Shown here: in pieces, positions 33,678-47,800 of the stretch
Numbering within the stretch: position 1 is the stretch's first letter
How the letters are laid out: every line of letters starts with the position of its first letter
From: Balanoglossus misakiensis
Taxonomy: Eukaryota > Hemichordata
Reading direction: 5' to 3'
DNA length: 64,000 nucleotides
Assembly: GCA_040954595.2 (NCBI GenBank)
Contig: JBECUI020000029.1
Coordinates: 1 to 64,000 of the forward strand
Notes under the pieces: model-generated
What the model was told of the DNA's origin: nothing
The model's input: only the letters and a program-made list of their open reading frames with translations
Database searches by the model: none
Position numbers and translations under genes: made by a program

Positions 33678-34568
33678 TGCATTCCTGGCCCTGGTTTTAT
33701 TTATGTTTACAGACAATATTGCATTTTTGTACAAGTATTTTAATCAACTATAAATTTTGAATGTGTCATTTACCTGAACCGGTCATGTTGACCAGAATGA
33801 TACATTTCTGCCTTCACTCACCCTATAAATATGTGATTGAGACATAGGTCATTTGCATAAGCTAACATACCAGAAAGTAAGCATATCTGTTGTTTTCCCT
33901 GTGTCACTGCCATCAAAGTAAAAATTAGACGTTGTGTAGAGCAAACTCCAATTTTTTGTTCTCAATAAACATGGATGAATTACATAGAATGTGTTTGTTG
34001 TTTACAGTCTTTAAATGACACATTAGATTATGCACTTTACAAAACGTTTCTGAGAAACAAGTGACTAACTAGTTTCTTTCCACTGTGGCCAACGTGGTTC
34101 ACTGTTTGTGTCAGAATCTCTCTGTTTTGCAAGGATTTTGAAATCATAGTGGTGACATGCATAGTGAAAATCAGCTACTTTCAAATGTCCGTCATGTTCA
34201 TGCTGTAATTGAATTTTCAAAGCTGGGCTGGCGTGTTTTTTCTTATTTACATAAGTATCACACTTTATACATGTATCTTCATGGGGTTTTTTGAGTCCCG
34301 TATTTAGGTCCTCTCTCACAATTTTACGAAATATCGTATAACTGACAGTTGTTCTTCCCAGAAGAGATTGGTTGGTTATGAACTCTCGGTGTAACTGCGA
34401 TATACTGTGGGCCGGCGCCAGGTACGGTTTAAATCGAGGATTCCTGCAGTAGTGAGATTCTACAATTCTGTGCCTGCGTACGTGTTCAGTGATATCAGTC
34501 AGCAAATTTGGATTGAGTTTCCGACGATGCCCTTTGTGTCGGCCCCTTGCATCTGGCATCAGACCAGT
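33678..34568 (+). repeat. 902-bp duplication of the unit's left end, unit B
   Basis: As at 17770-18660, with the same joint after CAGACCAGT. The array side differs by one base (AGTACAG for AGTAAAG). Confidence 0.93.
34065..34559 (-). pseudogene. Truncated N-half gene copy, unit B
   Basis: 164-codon remnant identical in protein to 18157-18651. Confidence 0.8.
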
Positions 34569-34682
34569 AAAGTTCCATGTGCATTCCTGGCCCTGGTTTT
34601 ATTTATGTTTACAGACAATATTGCATTTTTGTACAAGTATTTTAATCAACTATAAATTTTGAATGTGTCATTTACCTGAACC

Positions 34683-34760
34683 GGTCATGTTGACCAGAAT
34701 GATACATTTCTGCCTTCACTCACCCTATAAATATGTGATTGAGACATAGGTCATTTGCAT
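34683..34760 (+). promoter_or_regulatory. ERE-like palindrome, TATA box and octamer cluster, unit C
   Basis: Copy of the 31-108 cluster; palindrome at 34683-34695. Confidence 0.4.
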
Positions 34761-34966
34761 AAGCTAACATACCAGAAAGTAAGCATATCTGATGTTTTCC
34801 CTGTGTCACTGCCATCAAAGTAAAAATTAGACGTTGTGTAGAGCAAACTCCAATTTTTTGTTCTCAATAAACATGGATGAATTACATAGAATGTGTTTGT
34901 TGTTTACAGTCTTTAAATGACACATTAGATTATGCACTTTACAAAACGTTTCTGAGAAACAAGTGA

Positions 34967-35929
34967 CTAACTAGTTTCTTTCCACTGTGGCCAACGTGGT
35001 TCACTGTTTGTGTCAGAATCTCTCTGTTTTGCAAGGATTTTGAAATCATAGTGGTGACATGCATAGTGAAAATCAGCTACTTTCAAATGTCCGTCATGTT
35101 CATGCTGTAATTGAATTTTCAAAGCTGGGCTGGCGTGTTTTTTCTTATTTACATAAGTATCACACTTTATACATGTATCTTCATGGGGTTTTCTGAGTCC
35201 CGTATTTAGGTCCTCTCTCACAATTTTACGAAATATCGTATAACTGACAGTTGTTCTTCCCAGAAGAGATTGGTTGGTTATGAACTCTCGGTGTAACTGC
35301 GATATACTGTGGTCCGGCGCCAGGTACGGTTTAAATCGAGGATTCCTGCAGTAGTGAGATTCTACAATTCTGTGCCTGCGTACGTGTTCAGTGATATCAG
35401 TCAGCAAATTTGGATTGAGTTTCCGACGATGCCCTTTGTGTCGGCCCCTTGCATCTGGCATCAGACCAGTTGAACAGTGCATCATTTTGCTTAGAACGGT
35501 TCTAGTCCGCCTCTCACTAATGCCAAATAATTTCAGGAATGCATTTTTGCAGACAGTAACCGTTTCACCGCCTTCATTCACCAGGTGATAACGAACCGAT
35601 TTCTTGTGTGACTTCATCTGCATATCCATCAGTTTGTAGAGCATCAAGTTCTGTTCATTATACACGCGACCATCAAAATATTTTCTCGTGGTGCCTAAAA
35701 CATGCGTACTCCCAAGCTTCCGCAGACAATTCCCTTGAACGCAGGCGCATTCCAAGGAAAGACTGTCAATATCTGGAAAAGGGCGATTTTTCCTTGGTTT
35801 TTGTCTCGGACACGTCTTTTTAGAATTCCTACGTGGCTTGTTGGCTCGAGCTGACAGTTCGGTTCTGCGTTGCTGCCACACAGGAATGGGTTCCCACGCA
35901 TAAGCAACTCCCCGGCAGGCCATGGTCAC
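34967..35929 (-). CDS. N-terminal half of DDE-transposase-like protein, unit C
   Basis: 320 aa, identical to the unit A protein (Leu69). Confidence 0.75.
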   Translation of the reverse strand: MTMACRGVAYAWEPIPVWQQRRTELSARANKPRRNSKKTCPRQKPRKNRPFPDIDSLSLECACVQGNCLRKLGSTHVLGTTRKYFDGRVYNEQNLMLYKLMDMQMKSHKKSVRYHLVNEGGETVTVCKNAFLKLFGISERRTRTVLSKMMHCSTGLMPDARGRHKGHRRKLNPNLLTDITEHVRRHRIVESHYCRNPRFKPYLAPDHSISQLHREFITNQSLLGRTTVSYTIFRKIVREDLNTGLRKPHEDTCIKCDTYVNKKKHASPALKIQLQHEHDGHLKVADFHYACHHYDFKILAKQRDSDTNSEPRWPQWKETS

Positions 35930-35970
35930 AGCTGAAGTATTTGTTCAAGTACTGACTGACTAAACGCGGC

Positions 35971-37104
35971 ATGGAACAAACGAACGAACGACTTCACGTT
36001 CGGAAAAAAAATCGTTGCGAGCTGTTGGGTGCATGCCTCTATAGTTGTCGGCAACCGTTCTTTTTTATTGCTAAACAATGCTGTCAGAGCATGGAAGGTG
36101 TGGTGGAAAACGAACAGAGGTTTTGTACGACCAACGATTGGATGGTGCTACATATGGACTTCCACAAGTCATTGCCGGTTCCTAAACTCAGCTCTGAAGA
36201 CTTTTACTTTAAATCGAAATTGCAAATGAAGCTCCTTGGAATTTACAACGGGACAACGGAAAAGATGCATTGTTATGTATGGACAGAGCTCGATAGCAGA
36301 AAGTCTCCCGATGAAGTTATTACCTGTCTAAATCACTTTTTTTATAACTCGGGTGTGACCAGCAGACATGCAGTTATTTACAGCGACAACTGCCGTGCCG
36401 AATTCAAGTGTGGGAAGTTAATGTTTTACTATGACTATCTGTTACGAAAGGGCGTGTTTCGACGAATTGACTATAAAACTCTTGTGGCTGGACACACGTA
36501 CTCCACCTGTGACCGAGTTTTTGCGTCCATTGAAAGGCATGCAAGTCGTTTCCAGAGTATAGAGACACCTCACGATTGGACATCTGTGATTCGAGGATCT
36601 TCTCTGAATGGGAACATTGGAGTTACGGAGATGACTCACAGAGACTTTTTCAATTATTCTGATTTCCTGAAAAATGAGTACGTTGTGCGTTATGCAGATA
36701 CAAACAATGTAACTTTTTACTACCAAGCCATGCACTATTTTAATTTTGGAGAAGGAGAAAGGCTTGATACCGACGGCAACCTCAGAACATTTAGTCATGC
36801 AGATAAAGTTTGGGTGAGAACATCTCTAGATCCAAGCGAGACCCCGATTGTAGTCGACTTTAGAAAGAAGAAGCAGAACCGGCGTTTACAAGATTGTACG
36901 CTGAACAAACTTTATCAGGAACGTCGACCACTGGCGAGCAAAGTTTGGCGGGATCTTCAGAGTTTAGCCAAAAATTACCTGTCTCCGGAGGCAATAGAAT
37001 TTTATAGGAATCTACCGCTTCAGGAGAGTAGTGGCACCTCTGCAGACCCGTACGCCTTTCATGATGATGACGACGACGATGATGATGATATGGGCGGTGG
37101 TTGA
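35971..37104 (+). CDS. C-terminal catalytic half of DDE-transposase-like protein, unit C
   Basis: 377 aa, identical to the other three copies. Confidence 0.75.
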   Translation: MEQTNERLHVRKKNRCELLGACLYSCRQPFFFIAKQCCQSMEGVVENEQRFCTTNDWMVLHMDFHKSLPVPKLSSEDFYFKSKLQMKLLGIYNGTTEKMHCYVWTELDSRKSPDEVITCLNHFFYNSGVTSRHAVIYSDNCRAEFKCGKLMFYYDYLLRKGVFRRIDYKTLVAGHTYSTCDRVFASIERHASRFQSIETPHDWTSVIRGSSLNGNIGVTEMTHRDFFNYSDFLKNEYVVRYADTNNVTFYYQAMHYFNFGEGERLDTDGNLRTFSHADKVWVRTSLDPSETPIVVDFRKKKQNRRLQDCTLNKLYQERRPLASKVWRDLQSLAKNYLSPEAIEFYRNLPLQESSGTSADPYAFHDDDDDDDDDMGGG

Positions 37105-37472
37105 ATAAACTGTCCTTTTCATGACGACAGTGATTTTGGATATTTGATGTGCGTGCACAGTTTATATGTAATATTTTCACACGAACGAGTTTTGACTGAA
37201 TTTGATTAAAGAATGTACTCGATAATTAACAAATGTGCTGAATCGTGGTTATTATGTTGTTAATTTTTGTTTGTTTGTTTGTTTGTTTGTTTGTTTGTTT
37301 GTTTGTAAACAATTTCCGTTCATTCAACTGGCTACAAAGTTGGATTTTTGTACTGGGAAGCGATAAACTCGCACATCAAAACCGGGGAGACTCGATCATT
37401 TTTCCCTGCAGGTAGCCTGAAAAGCACCCGGGCAGAGATTACGTCATATATGGTCCACTTTAATACGAAATT

Positions 37473-37512
37473 ATGCAAATGTGACATTTCACGGAAACGG
37501 CGTATATAAAAG
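37473..37512 (+). promoter_or_regulatory. SET gene core promoter, unit C
   Basis: Octamer and TATATAAAAG (37503-37512), unchanged. Confidence 0.65.
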
Positions 37513-37603
37513 CGACCCTGGGCTATTGTTCGGAATGCGTCATCGACGAGAGAGTGACTGATAATTCTTCTACCTCGAGTCAACCATTCTGTATATACTG
37601 AAC

Positions 37604-38944
37604 ATGGCTAGCTGGCGCAGGAAGAGACAAGGCAATGTGCGGTCTGTAATCAACGAACGGCACCGCTCAGTTCAGTGTCCCTTTCTTCAAAAGTGGATCG
37701 GTGAGCAATTGGTATTTTCAGGTCGTTCAGAGGATGAAGTCCAGTCCAGTACTGTATTTGAGAGCTACAAATGTTGGGTTGAAAACTATTCGTCGGCGGA
37801 CAATCAAGTAATGATTATGGTTACTAAAGCTCGATTTTTCAAGGTGAGAATGATCGCATTTTTCTTTCCCCCCCCCCCCTCCCTCCCTCCCTCCCTCCCC
37901 CAAGGGACTCGTTTTCTGTCTCTTTTAAACCTGTAACTTAACGAAAAGGAAGTTTTTCACATATCTCTTCGTTGACACTATAGCAATTTGGAGCGCGGAT
38001 GCTTCAAGAGAAGAGCGTTACCAAATCAAAGTCGGCCGGGGTTAATATTTATAGAGGTGTTCGTCTGAAAGCTGGTTCGCGAAGAATCTCAACGGGGAAA
38101 CCTGAGCACAGTGTACTTCAGACCAGGGCAAGGGCATTTCTTGATGACGCCAGCGTGACCGTTCCGATCGAGGTAAGAATGGTGTTTTGTTTGGACTAGG
38201 ACAATAGAACGTTGCAATGAGTGTGTCAATGGGTGTCCAAGTGCAAACGTGGTCTGCTTCTGTCCACAAATGCCATTAATTTTTGGCAGGATTTATAAAA
38301 TTGTCAATGAAGAATACAAAAATGAAAAACAACAGTTAATAGCAAACTGGTAGGATTGCAAGGGCTTGTAAAACGGTACACACTGTACCAGGAAGTTTGC
38401 AACACTAATGAAGAATGTATATGATATATTTAGGTGAGAACTGTTCGCGATCGCCGGGACGCAGGACGGTGCGCGTTTTCGACGAGGGATATTCAAGCCT
38501 GGGACGTCGTCTGCGAATACCGGGGCACGGTTATTAGCGTTGAAGAAGCTAGTCGGCGTGATGAGCTTTACAGGGCAGAGGGGAAACGACCACGCATGTT
38601 CCATCTCTACATTGGAAAGAGACACGTTGTGTGAGTGTATCACTTAGTCGAATATATGGTCATATATTGCAAAGCATCTGTCGAAATAGAAAACGTAATA
38701 TTGTCTATATTTTCCTCATTAACGCAGCATTGACGGATACGATGTCCCAGCCGGTGAAGAAAATTTAGCAGGCCTAATAAATCACAGTCAGCAGAACGCC
38801 AACTTGGTACCGGTTCGGATCGGAGAGCGCCTGGTTTTCTTTGCAACCAGGAATCTTTGTCAGGGAGTAGAGCTTTTGTATGATTACGGTGACGGGGGTG
38901 AAGAGGATTTCTTCAGTGGTTCTCAAACTTTTCCTGAAAATTAA
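37604..38944 (+). CDS. KMT5A-like SET-domain methyltransferase, unit C
   Basis: Exons 37604-37843, 37984-38172, 38434-38630 and 38728-38944; intact 280-aa frame. Confidence 0.82.
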
Positions 38945-39850
38945 GGCATTAACACATCAACGCTTCGGGGTGTCGTAACGGCGGCGCGGCGGGGGGGGGG
39001 GGGGGGACGTGAAAATGTTTGTATCAGGAACAAAATTCCCGTGCAAATCACCTTGATCCGGGTGGGTGGACTATTCGCGACAAATGTTGAAATCATACAA
39101 AGCATTTTACTTAATTAACCCATTTTTTTCATTTATTTGTTTACAGTTTACAACGTCATAGAGAAGTTGAACTAGAGACTGGATCAGCGTGGGTGACACC
39201 ATAGTACACCAATGTTTTCTTCAGTTTGATTCAATTGTAATTTAAAACTGAGATTGCCTAACGCTTTCCCAGATTTTTTTAACCACTGAGAAACTGTGGG
39301 TTTTTTTCTGGGTTTTGGTGCGAGGTGATCTCAGTCAGTGGTGTTAATTTAATTAATCATTTTCTTTTCCTATTTACGTCGACTGAAATGTATTTTGATA
39401 GGTGATAGTCATACCATAAAAAAAATCTTACGGCGCGACTGCCAAAATGTACATTTATTTGTCCGTTCCAAGTTATTTTGTGTATGTGTGATGGGTGCCG
39501 GTGACTGTGCAGGGTTGATTTCCCTAGAGCGACTGTTATATTCGTTTTCCAACGATGATGAATTTACATGTTATTTGCTTGGCATTTTGACGCAGAGACA
39601 CTTCTGAAAACACAAACCTATTAATTATGCCACGGGTGTAAATTGATCACATTAAAAGAGGCTTTAGACGTTTGCCGCGAGCTCCTGGTGGGCAGAATCT
39701 TGTCAGCCCAAATTTGACTATAAGTACATAGCCAATGATGTGACGCTCTCCCACATCCTTCGCCGCGCCTTTTCGCTGATTTACAGCATCTTGCGTAAAC
39801 ACTGTCATTTGATCTTGCTTGGCAGAAGTCAACTTGCTCTATACTACATT

Positions 39851-41367
39851 ATGGCGGCCAAGCTCAACTGCATATCAGATAATGCCAAGGAGCGTTTGAG
39901 AGGCATCCTCGCCAGAAGGAGTCGCGTTTCCGGTGACTGTGTGCTCTGGACGGGTGCAGCTTGTCGAAACGGCTATGGCTCTATTACGTTCAGAGATGAG
40001 AACACTCTAACCGCCTATGTCCATCACATTGCACTCCTAATTAACGGAGTGCAATTGGTGGGCAGGCGGTTAGAGTGTTCTCATCTTTGCAACGAAAAGC
40101 TATGCATCCGCCCAGAGCACATTGTCCAGGAAACGCGACTCCTAAACATTTCACGAAAGACGTGCTTTAAATCCCCAAAAGGGGAGTGTCACCACGATCC
40201 CAGGTGCCTAAGGTGAGTAATCCTCTTCTCATTTGATATGTATTGTGTGACCCTGCAGTTGAAACGCTTTCATCAATAATTTGCGGCGCGTGGGTAATCT
40301 CGGTGTTATTGACAATGCAGCCGGCCCAAACATTTTTAAATTAACACTGTTTCTGACTGTATTAACGAAATGTCCAATTTGCAAGTAGCCTATAGACAAC
40401 CCTTTTGAATGAGTTTTGTCTCGTTGAGATTTTATACATAAGGAACAATCTAGATTTATTTTAGAAGACACTGTTCTTTTAAAACAGCTAGCATAATACA
40501 GCTAAATTTCGGAATTTCCGGACAATTTTCGGAATTCCTTTTAAATTTGAGAAATTTTTCATCAGATATAAGTGTTACTATTTATTGGACATGTTTTTAT
40601 CATTGTTTACTTTTTAAGGTCATTCTCACCCCCCCCCCCCCAAAAAAAGCCGCTTTAGGCTTCATGTTCAGTAAAAAATCTGGAAAGTTCAGCTGAATTT
40701 TACACTGATCACACATTTTTGGGAAGGTCTGGCGCAAAATAAAGGATGACAAATGTAAATCTAATGTCACATTTGTAAACCTCTAAGTATTGTACACTCA
40801 TTCTATTAAGTATATGCAAATAGTACGGATAATTTTTTCGGAATGTGGAATTCCGAAATTAGTTCGGAACGTGTTAGCAGTGAAGAGATCACCACTGAGG
40901 GTTGGAAGGCCTTGCCAGAAATTAACGCGTAAAGTACGCCCTCACAGGCCATGTAAACAAGGTCAAATAAGGCCGTCTGGCAAACGAATGATTAATTCAA
41001 CGCGCCATTTGAGCCGAGCTGAGTTGGTCTGAGTTGCGTATCACACAGACTTAGGCTGAATGTCAGTGGAGTAACCAGTCCGTTTTAGATTTACCAATGA
41101 TGTGAATTTAATTTCTTCACCCAGAAAAACAGAACACAACTTGTCTGCAACATGATGCTGGAGGTGACACATGACAGAGAAGTGGATCCGCGTTGTCAAC
41201 ACAGATGCCAGCATTCAAAAGGGGAGTGCCACCTGCTAAAATCAACTCATCTGCTGTTGGCCCATTTTACCTGTGGCAACTGTTCAGAGGAGACAACGTT
41301 TATTCCGTGCAAGCCAACACGCAATGTTGGGGTCTACCTGTCAACACAGATGCAAGCATTCATGTGA
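39851..41367 (+). CDS. I-PpoI-like His-Cys box endonuclease, unit C
   Basis: Exon 1 is 39851-40212; exon 2 starts at 41133 (long form, stop at 41367) or 41125 (short form). Active-site residues unchanged. Confidence 0.8.
40502..40862 (+). mobile_element. Possible MITE relic in the endonuclease intron, unit C
   Basis: Copy of 5850-6210. Confidence 0.3.
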
Positions 41368-41532
41368 GTGAGTATCAGGACTGACCTTGTATTTGCTGAA
41401 TAATTCATAATGCCTATTTTAGAATTCTTAGAGGCATTTGGAGTTCATTGCCTGGTCAACCAAACTACACCCCTTAACAGCTGAAACAAAATGCGTATTG
41501 TGTTCATTCATTCATTGCATCAATATATATAG
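41199..41532 (+). repeat. Progenitor-like satellite monomer, unit C
   Basis: Copy of 6547-6880. Confidence 0.75.
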
Positions 41533-41792
41533 GCAACATGAGTATCAAGTAGCACTATTTGTTTACGATTGTATTCATGAAAACTTCCCACTAACAATTC
41601 CACAGTTAATATTGAACACATTTATCCAACAAGGTCAAAAGAAAAAGGGAATCTTCTGGTTCCAAAATACGCCACAAATGTGGGTCAACATACAGTGAAA
41701 TATTATGGTGCTCAAATATGCAACATATCAAATCTGTCTCATCAAAGTCATGCTTTAAAAAAGAATTGAAAAGGTATTATTTATCCATTTGA
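41518..41792 (+). pseudogene. LINE reverse transcriptase fragment, unit C
   Basis: Copy of 6866-7140 with the same frameshifts. Confidence 0.6.
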
Positions 41793-41835
41793 CTGCTGTA
41801 TTTTCAGAAGGAAAACAAACTGAATTTGGTTTTTC

Positions 41836-44800
41836 AAGTACCTTATATTTTCTGTAAAATAGACATTTAATTGGCAAGCCGTCCTGCATCAATTATTAAT
41901 TGTGTACATGCACTAAAGCGCCCTCACTGCTGGGTGTGTTGTATGGTCTTTAACCCTGTTTCAAATTAGAGTACTTTCTGCAATTTCAAGACAGATCTTA
42001 CGTGCCATTGGAGAGCTCCATTGACTGGTCATTCATACTGTTTTCATTCATTCATTGCGGCATCAATATATTTTATCTATTCTAGCCAAAGAGCTTGGCA
42101 CCTGTTGAAATGAACTCATCTGCTGTGGGCCAGTTTATTGGTGGCAGTTGAGCTGAGGAGAGCACCTTCCTTCCCGGCACGCCACCAAGTAAAGTTCCAC
42201 GCCGCCCACCACAGATGCCAGCATTCATTCATGCGAGTGAGTGTAATTGCAAATTTGCCTATTCTAGATCTGTAATGGAAATGGAGAAAGTACCTTATAT
42301 TTTCTGTAAAATAGACATTTAATTGGCAAGCCGTCCTGCATCAATTATTAATTGTGTACATGCACTAAAGCGCCCTCACTGCTGGGTGTGTTGTATGGTC
42401 TTTAACCCTGTTTCAAATTAGAGTACTTTCTGCAATTTCAAGACAGATCTTACGTGCCATTGGAGAGCTCCATTGACTGGTCATTCATACTGTTTTCATT
42501 CATTCATTGCGGCATCAATATATTTTATCTATTCTAGCCAAAGAGCTTGGCACCTGTTGAAATGAACTCATCTGCTGTGGGCCAGTTTATTGGTGGCAGT
42601 TGAGCTGAGGAGAGCACCTTCCTTCCCGGCACGCCACCAAGTAAAGTTCCACGCCGCCCACCACAGATGCCAGCATTCATTCATGCGAGTGAGTGTAATT
42701 GCAAATTTGCCTATTCTAGATCTGTAATGGAAATGGAGAAAGTACCTTATATTTTCTGTAAAATAGACATTTAATTGGCAAGCCGTCCTGCATCAATTAT
42801 TAATTGTGTACATGCACTAAAGCGCCCTCACTGCTGGGTGTGTTGTATGGTCTTTAACCCTGTTTCAAATTAGAGTACTTTCTGCAATTTCAAGACAGAT
42901 CTTACGTGCCATTGGAGAGCTCCATTGACTGGTCATTCATACTGTTTTCATTCATTCATTGCGGCATCAATATATTTTATCTATTCTAGCCAAAGAGCTT
43001 GGCACCTGTTGAAATGAACTCATCTGCTGTGGGCCAGTTTATTGGTGGCAGTTGAGCTGAGGAGAGCACCTTCCTTCCCGGCACGCCACCAAGTAAAGTT
43101 CCACGCCGCCCACCACAGATGCCAGCATTCATTCATGCGAGTGAGTGTAATTGCAAATTTGCCTATTCTAGATCTGTAATGGAAATGGAGAAAGTACCTT
43201 ATATTTTCTGTAAAATAGACATTTAATTGGCAAGCCGTCCTGCATCAATTATTAATTGTGTACATGCACTAAAGCGCCCTCACTGCTGGGTGTGTTGTAT
43301 GGTCTTTAACCCTGTTTCAAATTAGAGTACTTTCTGCAATTTCAAGACAGATCTTACGTGCCATTGGAGAGCTCCATTGACTGGTCATTCATACTGTTTT
43401 CATTCATTCATTGCGGCATCAATATATTTTATCTATTCTAGCCAAAGAGCTTGGCACCTGTTGAAATGAACTCATCTGCTGTGGGCCAGTTTATTGGTGG
43501 CAGTTGAGCTGAGGAGAGCACCTTCCTTCCCGGCACGCCACCAAGTAAAGTTCCACGCCGCCCACCACAGATGCCAGCATTCATTCATGCGAGTGAGTGT
43601 AATTGCAAATTTGCCTATTCTAGATCTGTAATGGAAATGGAGAAAGTACCTTATATTTTCTGTAAAATAGACATTTAATTGGCAAGCCGTCCTGCATCAA
43701 TTATTAATTGTGTACATGCACTAAAGCGCCCTCACTGCTGGGTGTGTTGTATGGTCTTTAACCCTGTTTCAAATTAGAGTACTTTCTGCAATTTCAAGAC
43801 AGATCTTACGTGCCATTGGAGAGCTCCATTGACTGGTCATTCATACTGTTTTCATTCATTCATTGCGGCATCAATATATTTTATCTATTCTAGCCAAAGA
43901 GCTTGGCACCTGTTGAAATGAACTCATCTGCTGTGGGCCAGTTTATTGGTGGCAGTTGAGCTGAGGAGAGCACCTTCCTTCCCGGCACGCCACCAAGTAA
44001 AGTTCCACGCCGCCCACCACAGATGCCAGCATTCATTCATGCGAGTGAGTGTAATTGCAAATTTGCCTATTCTAGATCTGTAATGGAAATGGAGAAAGTA
44101 CCTTATATTTTCTGTAAAATAGACATTTAATTGGCAAGCCGTCCTGCATCAATTATTAATTGTGTACATGCACTAAAGCGCCCTCACTGCTGGGTGTGTT
44201 GTATGGTCTTTAACCCTGTTTCAAATTAGAGTACTTTCTGCAATTTCAAGACAGATCTTACGTGCCATTGGAGAGCTCCATTGACTGGTCATTCATACTG
44301 TTTTCATTCATTCATTGCGGCATCAATATATTTTATCTATTCTAGCCAAAGAGCTTGGCACCTGTTGAAATGAACTCATCTGCTGTGGGCCAGTTTATTG
44401 GTGGCAGTTGAGCTGAGGAGAGCACCTTCTTTCCCGGCACGCCACCAAGTAAAGTTCCACGCCGCCCACCACAGATGCCAGCATTCATTCATGCGAGTGA
44501 GTGTAATTGCAAATTTGCCTATTTACGTGCCATTGGAGAGCTCCATTGACTGGTCATTCATACTGTTTTCATTCATTCATTGCGGCATCAATATATTTTA
44601 TCTATTCTAGCCAAAGAGCTTGGCACCTGTTGAAATGAACTCATCTGCTGTGGGCCAGTTTATTGGTGGCAGTTGAGCTGAGGAGAGCACCTTCCTTCCC
44701 GGCACGCCACCAAGTAAAGTTCCACGCCGCCCACCACAGATGCCAGCATTCATTCATGCGAGTGAGTGTAATTGCAAATTTGCCTATTCTAGATCTGTAA

Positions 44801-47800
44801 TGGAAATGGAGAAAGTACCTTATATTTTCTGTAAAATAGACATTTAATTGGCAAGCCGTCCTGCATCAATTATTAATTGTGTACATGCACTAAAGCGCCC
44901 TCACTGCTGGGTGTGTTGTATGGTCTTTAACCCTGTTTCAAATTAGAGTACTTTCTGCAATTTCAAGACAGATCTTACGTGCCATTGGAGAGCTCCATTG
45001 ACTGGTCATTCATACTGTTTTCATTCATTCATTGCGGCATCAATATATTTTATCTATTCTAGCCAAAGAGCTTGGCACCTGTTGAAATGAACTCATCTGC
45101 TGTGGGCCAGTTTATTGGTGGCAGTTGAGCTGAGGAGAGCACCTTCCTTCCCGGCACGCCACCAAGTAAAGTTCCACGCCGCCCACCACAGATGCCAGCA
45201 TTCATTCATGCGAGTGAGTGTAATTGCAAATTTGCCTATTCTAGAATTCTTACGTGCCATTGGAGAGCTCCATTGACTGGTCATTCATACTGTTTTCATT
45301 CATTCATTGCGGCATCAATATATTTTATCTATTCTAGCCAAAGAGCTTGGCACCTGTTGAAATGAACTCATCTGCTGTGGGCCAGTTTATTGGTGGCAGT
45401 TGAGCTGAGGAGAGCACCTTCCTTCCCGGCACGCCACCAAGTAAAGTTCCACGCCGCCCACCACAGATGCCAGCATTCATTCATGCGAGTGAGTGTAATT
45501 GCAAATTTGCCTATTCTAGATCTGTAATGGAAATGGAGAAAGTACCTTATATTTTCTGTAAAATAGACATTTAATTGGCAAGCCGTCCTGCATCAATTAT
45601 TAATTGTGTACATGCACTAAAGCGCCCTCACTGCTGGGTGTGTTGTATGGTCTTTAACCCTGTTTCAAATTAGAGTACTTTCTGCAATTTCAAGACAGAT
45701 CTTACGTGCCATTGGAGAGCTCCATTGACTGGTCATTCATACTGTTTTCATTCATTCATTGCGGCATCAATATATTTTATCTATTCTAGCCAAAGAGCTT
45801 GGCACCTGTTGAAATGAACTCATCTGCTGTGGGCCAGTTTATTGGTGGCAGTTGAGCTGAGGAGAGCACCTTCTTTCCCGGCACGCCACCAAGTAAAGTT
45901 CCACGCCGCCCACCACAGATGCCAGCATTCATTCATGCGAGTGAGTGTAATTGCAAATTTGCCTATTCTAGAATCTTACGTGCCATTGGAGAGCTCCATT
46001 GACTGGTCATTCATACTGTTTTCATTCATTCATTGCGGCATCAATATATTTTATCTATTCTAGCCAAAGAGCTTGGCACCTGTTGAAATGAACTCATCTG
46101 CTGTGGGCCAGTTTATTGGTGGCAGTTGAGCTGAGGAGAGCACCTTCTTTCCCGGCACGCCACCAAGTAAAGTTCCACGCCGCCCACCACAGATGCCAGC
46201 ATTCATTCATGCGAGTGAGTGTAATTGCAAATTTGCCTATTTACGTGCCATTGGAGAGCTCCATTGACTGGTCATTCATACTGTTTTCATTCATTCATTG
46301 CGGCATCAATATATTTTATCTATTCTAGCCAAAGAGCTTGGCACCTGTTGAAATGAACTCATCTGCTGTGGGCCAGTTTATTGGTGGCAGTTGAGCTGAG
46401 GAGAGCACCTTCCTTCCCGGCACGCCACCAAGTAAAGTTCCACGCCGCCCACCACAGATGCCAGCATTCATTCATGCGAGTGAGTGTAATTGCAAATTTG
46501 CCTATTCTAGATCTGTAATGGAAATGGAGAAAGTACCTTATATTTTCTGTAAAATAGACATTTAATTGGCAAGCCGTCCTGCATCAATTATTAATTGTGT
46601 ACATGCACTAAAGCGCCCTCACTGCTGGGTGTGTTGTATGGTCTTTAACCCTGTTTCAAATTAGAGTACTTTCTGCAATTTCAAGACAGATCTTACGTGC
46701 CATTGGAGAGCTCCATTGACTGGTCATTCATACTGTTTTCATTCATTCATTGCGGCATCAATATATTTTATCTATTCTAGCCAAAGAGCTTGGCACCTGT
46801 TGAAATGAACTCATCTGCTGTGGGCCAGTTTATTGGTGGCAGTTGAGCTGAGGAGAGCACCTTCTTTCCCGGCACGCCACCAAGTAAAGTTCCACGCCGC
46901 CCACCACAGATGCCAGCATTCATTCATGCGAGTGAGTGTAATTGCAAATTTGCCTATTCTAGAATCTTACGTGCCATTGGAGAGCTCCATTGACTGGTCA
47001 TTCATACTGTTTTCATTCATTCATTGCGGCATCAATATATTTTATCTATTCTAGCCAAAGAGCTTGGCACCTGTTGAAATGAACTCATCTGCTGTGGGCC
47101 AGTTTATTGGTGGCAGTTGAGCTGAGGAGAGCACCTTCTTTCCCGGCACGCCACCAAGTAAAGTTCCACGCCGCCCACCACAGATGCCAGCATTCATTCA
47201 TGCGAGTGAGTGTAATTGCAAATTTGCCTATTCTAGAATCTTACGTGCCATTGGAGAGCTCCATTGACTGGTCATTCATACTGTTTTCATTCATTCATTG
47301 CGGCATCAATATATTTTATCTATTCTAGCCAAAGAGCTTGGCACCTGTTGAAATGAACTCATCTGCTGTGGGCCAGTTTATTGGTGGCAGTTGAGCTGAG
47401 GAGAGCACCTTCCTTCCCGGCACGCCACCAAGTAAAGTTCCACGCCGCCCACCACAGATGCCAGCATTCATTCATGCGAGTGAGTGTAATTGCAAATTTG
47501 CCTATTCTAGAATCTTACGTGCCATTGGAGAGCTCCATTGACTGGTCATTCATACTGTTTTCATTCATTCATTGCGGCATCAATATATTTTATCTATTCT
47601 AGCCAAAGAGCTTGGCACCTGTTGAAATGAACTCATCTGCTGTGGGCCAGTTTATTGGTGGCAGTTGAGCTGAGGAGAGCACCTTCCTTCCCGGCACGCC
47701 ACCAAGTAAAGTTCCACGCCGCCCACCACAGATGCCAGCATTCATTCATGCGAGTGAGTGTAATTGCAAATTTGCCTATTCTAGAATCTTACGTGCCATT

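Larger units (their letters stand above)
18745..34652 (+). repeat. Giant tandem unit B (B/D type)
   Basis: Same gene order as A. It is 2836 bp shorter, because its satellite array has fewer monomers despite a 424-bp foldback insertion. Type marks are a 13-base G run near 23090, a 14-base C run near 24715, and GGTGCC instead of GGCGCC near 19408. Confidence 0.95.

Noticed and set aside
1-34652. Circular molecule of 34652 bp read more than once
   Set aside because: Array D does not repeat array B, so the second lap is not the same molecule; an error in that array would reopen the idea.
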